In this document: positions 5,609 through 5,756 of the stretch, one piece after another
Numbering within the stretch: position 1 is the stretch's first letter
Layout of the letters: each line of letters opens with the position of its first letter
NCBI GenBank assembly: GCA_025927935.1
Contig: JAICKM010000470.1
Span: forward strand, 1 to 5,756
Length of the DNA: 5,756 bases
Direction of reading: 5' to 3'
Source: Chloroflexia bacterium
GTDB taxonomy: Bacteria; Chloroflexota; Chloroflexia; QHBQ01; JADMIH01
Made by a program: the position numbers and the translations under genes
Notes under the pieces: generated by a model
Database searches by the model: none
What the model saw: the letters and a program-made list of their open reading frames with translations, nothing else
Told to the model about the DNA's origin: nothing

Positions 5609-5756
5609 TTACTGACGATACAGTTCGTGTTCGGCGATATACGCTTCCACGGCGGGGGGCACCAGGTAGCGAATCGTGCGCCCGGCGGCGACGCGAGCGC
5701 GCAAATCGGTGGCGCTGATGGCGATCAGCGGCGCGGGCACCGGATCGATGCAATCC
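5609..5756 (-). CDS. nadD: Nicotinate-nucleotide adenylyltransferase, C-terminal end (partial)
   Basis: The minus-strand frame entering from the window edge encodes 48 residues and stops at the TAA at 5611-5609. It carries the C-terminal signature of NadD: ISATDLRARVAAG, corresponding to the family's ISxTxxR motif, which contacts the nucleotide, followed by RTIRYLVPPAVEAYI and an ending EHELYRQ typical of the family. NadD transfers AMP from ATP to nicotinate mononucleotide to make deamido-NAD in NAD synthesis (family knowledge). The start and the N-terminal HxGH nucleotide-binding motif lie outside the window. About a quarter of the usual length of roughly 200 residues is present, and the end looks intact. 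The next gene downstream on the same strand is the V4R gene, over 400 nt away, so co-transcription is doubtful. Confidence 0.9.
   Translation of the reverse strand, partial: DCIDPVPAPLIAISATDLRARVAAGRTIRYLVPPAVEAYIAEHELYRQ

Noticed and set aside
5526..5756. A 75-codon minus-strand frame over the right end
   Set aside because: It overlaps the nadD C-terminus in another frame; the nadD motif settles which frame is coding.

Overview
The window is GC-rich throughout its coding part and reads as a bacterial chromosome segment, most plausibly from the Chloroflexota (inference). The main reasons are a coenzyme F420-type flavin enzyme, an extended -10 promoter of the form TGGTATAAT, dense GC3-biased genes and several GTG starts. 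No rRNA or other marker is present, so the phylum is not proven, and a GC-rich actinobacterium remains possible.

Layout: (1) 1-56 is the last 17 codons of an unidentified gene whose stop overlaps the GTG of the next gene. (2) 53-1216 is a two-domain flavin protein, with an N-terminal PPOX-class F420-dependent domain (Rv0121-like) fused to a C-terminal nitroreductase domain that resembles the C-terminal half of FbiB (dehydro-F420-0 reductase). (3) 1204-1290 holds a small stem-loop over the stop codon, an extended -10 promoter and a strong Shine-Dalgarno site. (4) 1291-3447 is a cytoplasmic molybdopterin (bis-MGD type) oxidoreductase with one N-terminal [4Fe-4S] motif. (5) 3454-4542, 6 nt downstream and probably co-transcribed, is a DUF4037 protein with a nucleotidyltransferase-like motif. 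(6) 4522-5172 on the minus strand is a V4R (4-vinyl reductase-like) domain protein that overlaps the DUF4037 gene tail-to-tail. (7) 5203-5608 is a 0.4-kb non-coding gap, less GC-rich than its flanks in its right half, with short repeats and a weak minus-strand terminator candidate. (8) 5609-5756 on the minus strand is the C-terminal end of nadD, a gene too truncated to be an obvious ORF but clear from its motif.

How they may work together: the first two genes belong to one translationally coupled unit that looks connected to F420 metabolism. The molybdoenzyme and DUF4037 gene form a second unit with its own promoter. No electron-transfer subunit, membrane anchor or cofactor-biosynthesis gene sits beside the molybdoenzyme, so its substrate and redox partner cannot be read from this window. 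The V4R gene and nadD are on the opposite strand and appear to be separate functions. The most unusual items are the PPOX/FbiB-type domain fusion and the coupling of an orphan molybdoenzyme to a DUF4037 nucleotidyltransferase-like protein.
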